From H17-190 sp034435615 (GTDB lineage: Bacteria; Chloroflexota; Dehalococcoidia; SM23-28-2; HRBIN24): a stretch of DNA of 13,068 nt. The stretch is from NCBI GenBank assembly GCA_034435615.1, contig DAOTWZ010000071.1:1-13068 (forward strand), given 5' to 3'. A model generated the notes under the pieces. The model was not told the DNA's origin and ran no database searches. It was given only the letters and a program-made list of their open reading frames with translations. Position 1 is the first letter of the stretch, and the number at the start of each line of letters is the position of its first letter. Shown piece by piece: positions 12,533-13,068 of this stretch. Both the position numbers and the translations under genes were made by a program.

Positions 12533-13068
12533 ATGGGCGCTTTCGATATCTACGCTCGCCGTTCCCGTGACCGAGAGCTCTACGGCGACAGGGTGCCGCC
12601 GGGCCAGAAGGTGGTGGAGAACTGGCCCATCCTCACCTACGGCGCCACCCCTCGCATCGACCTGAAGCAGTGGCGGCTGCGCATCTTCGGCGCGGTGGAG
12701 GAGGAGAAGGAGCTGACCTGGGAGGAGTTCATGGCCCTGCCCCAGGTCAGGGTGAAGTCCGACATCCACTGCGTCACGGGCTGGAGCAAGCTGGACAACG
12801 AATGGGAAGGCGTCCTGGTGCGGGACGTCCTGGCGCTGGCCCGCCCCCGTCCCGAGGCCAACGCTGTCATGGTCCATTGCTATGGTGGCTACACCACCAA
12901 CGTCCCTCTCCAGGACCTTCTGCGGGACGACGTTCTCCTGGCCTACAAGCACAACGGCAAGGAGCTGATCCCCGAGCACGGCTGGCCCCTGCGGCTGGTA
13001 GTCCCCCACCTCTACTTCTGGAAGAGCGCCAAGTGGGTGCGGGGCCTGGAGCTGATGCGGGAGGACCG
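12533..13068 (+). CDS. sulfite-oxidase-fold molybdopterin oxidoreductase (YuiH-like), 3' end outside window
   Basis: 178 residues are visible and the gene runs off the window. The fold is the molybdopterin-binding domain of the sulfite oxidase family: RVPPGQKVVENWPILTYG near the N-terminus, WRLRIFG, LTWEEFMALP, then DIHCVTGWS with Cys80 as the predicted molybdenum ligand, followed by GVLVRDVLALA, HGWPLRLVVPHLYFWKSAKW. No Tat signal peptide is present, so it appears cytoplasmic, like YuiH relatives and unlike periplasmic MsrP/YedY. The substrate is unknown; relatives include sulfite oxidase and methionine-sulfoxide reductase. The start is taken as ATG 12533 because the MGAFD opening looks natural. 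GTG 12500 is in frame, coincides with the predicted transcription start, and would add 11 residues by leaderless translation. A Shine-Dalgarno before ATG 12533 is present but poorly spaced. Confidence 0.9.
   Translation, partial: MGAFDIYARRSRDRELYGDRVPPGQKVVENWPILTYGATPRIDLKQWRLRIFGAVEEEKELTWEEFMALPQVRVKSDIHCVTGWSKLDNEWEGVLVRDVLALARPRPEANAVMVHCYGGYTTNVPLQDLLRDDVLLAYKHNGKELIPEHGWPLRLVVPHLYFWKSAKWVRGLELMRED

Overview
The window is GC-rich bacterial chromosomal DNA with tightly packed genes, most of them on the minus strand. It reads as housekeeping and conserved-hypothetical sequence; I see no transposase, integrase, phage gene or CRISPR array. The lineage cannot be fixed from sequence alone. 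An ECF sigma factor paired with a DUF5667/DUF5666-type membrane protein, a K+-independent membrane pyrophosphatase, and promoters sitting directly on start codons would fit a GC-rich, possibly thermophilic Chloroflexota member. Deinococcota or Actinomycetota are not excluded.

Layout. Positions 1-1979 (minus) hold most of a proton-pumping pyrophosphatase, cut off at its C-terminus. Just upstream of it is a 33-codon, extremely basic ORF. A tRNA-Glu(UUC) follows at 2235-2311, and its promoter lies back to back with a DUF72 gene on the plus strand. The DUF72 gene converges on an ECF sigma/anti-sigma-like pair (5580-3084), and the two stop codons share one CTAG. Upstream come a 67-aa hypothetical protein and a thiamine-diphosphate enzyme resembling benzoylformate decarboxylase. 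Next is a tRNA-Gln(CUG)/tRNA-Glu(CUC) pair, then a small histidine-rich protein, a secreted protein with a C-terminal Cys/His module, and glutamyl-tRNA synthetase (gltX). The right part has a plus-strand 110-aa orphan, an overlapping lspA-rluA-family operon on the minus strand, and the start of a cytoplasmic sulfite-oxidase-fold molybdoenzyme on the plus strand.

How the genes relate. GltX charges the two tRNA-Glu species encoded here, and also tRNA-Gln if the cell uses the transamidation route. The sigma factor and the membrane protein are coupled with a 1-nt gap and probably form a signal-transduction unit. LspA and the pseudouridine synthase are translationally coupled by a 26-nt overlap. 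HppA reclaims pyrophosphate energy as a proton gradient.

The most distinctive regulatory signal is that several transcription units (gltX, the 110-aa ORF and lspA, possibly also the molybdoenzyme) have a -10 element placed 5-10 nt before the start codon and lack a properly spaced Shine-Dalgarno. This suggests leaderless or nearly leaderless mRNAs. Genes inside operons carry clear Shine-Dalgarno sequences. No single unmistakably new system is visible. The best candidates for novelty are the histidine-rich protein, the secreted Cys/His-module protein, the 33-aa basic ORF and the hairpins over ribosome-binding sites near 5580 and 5846.
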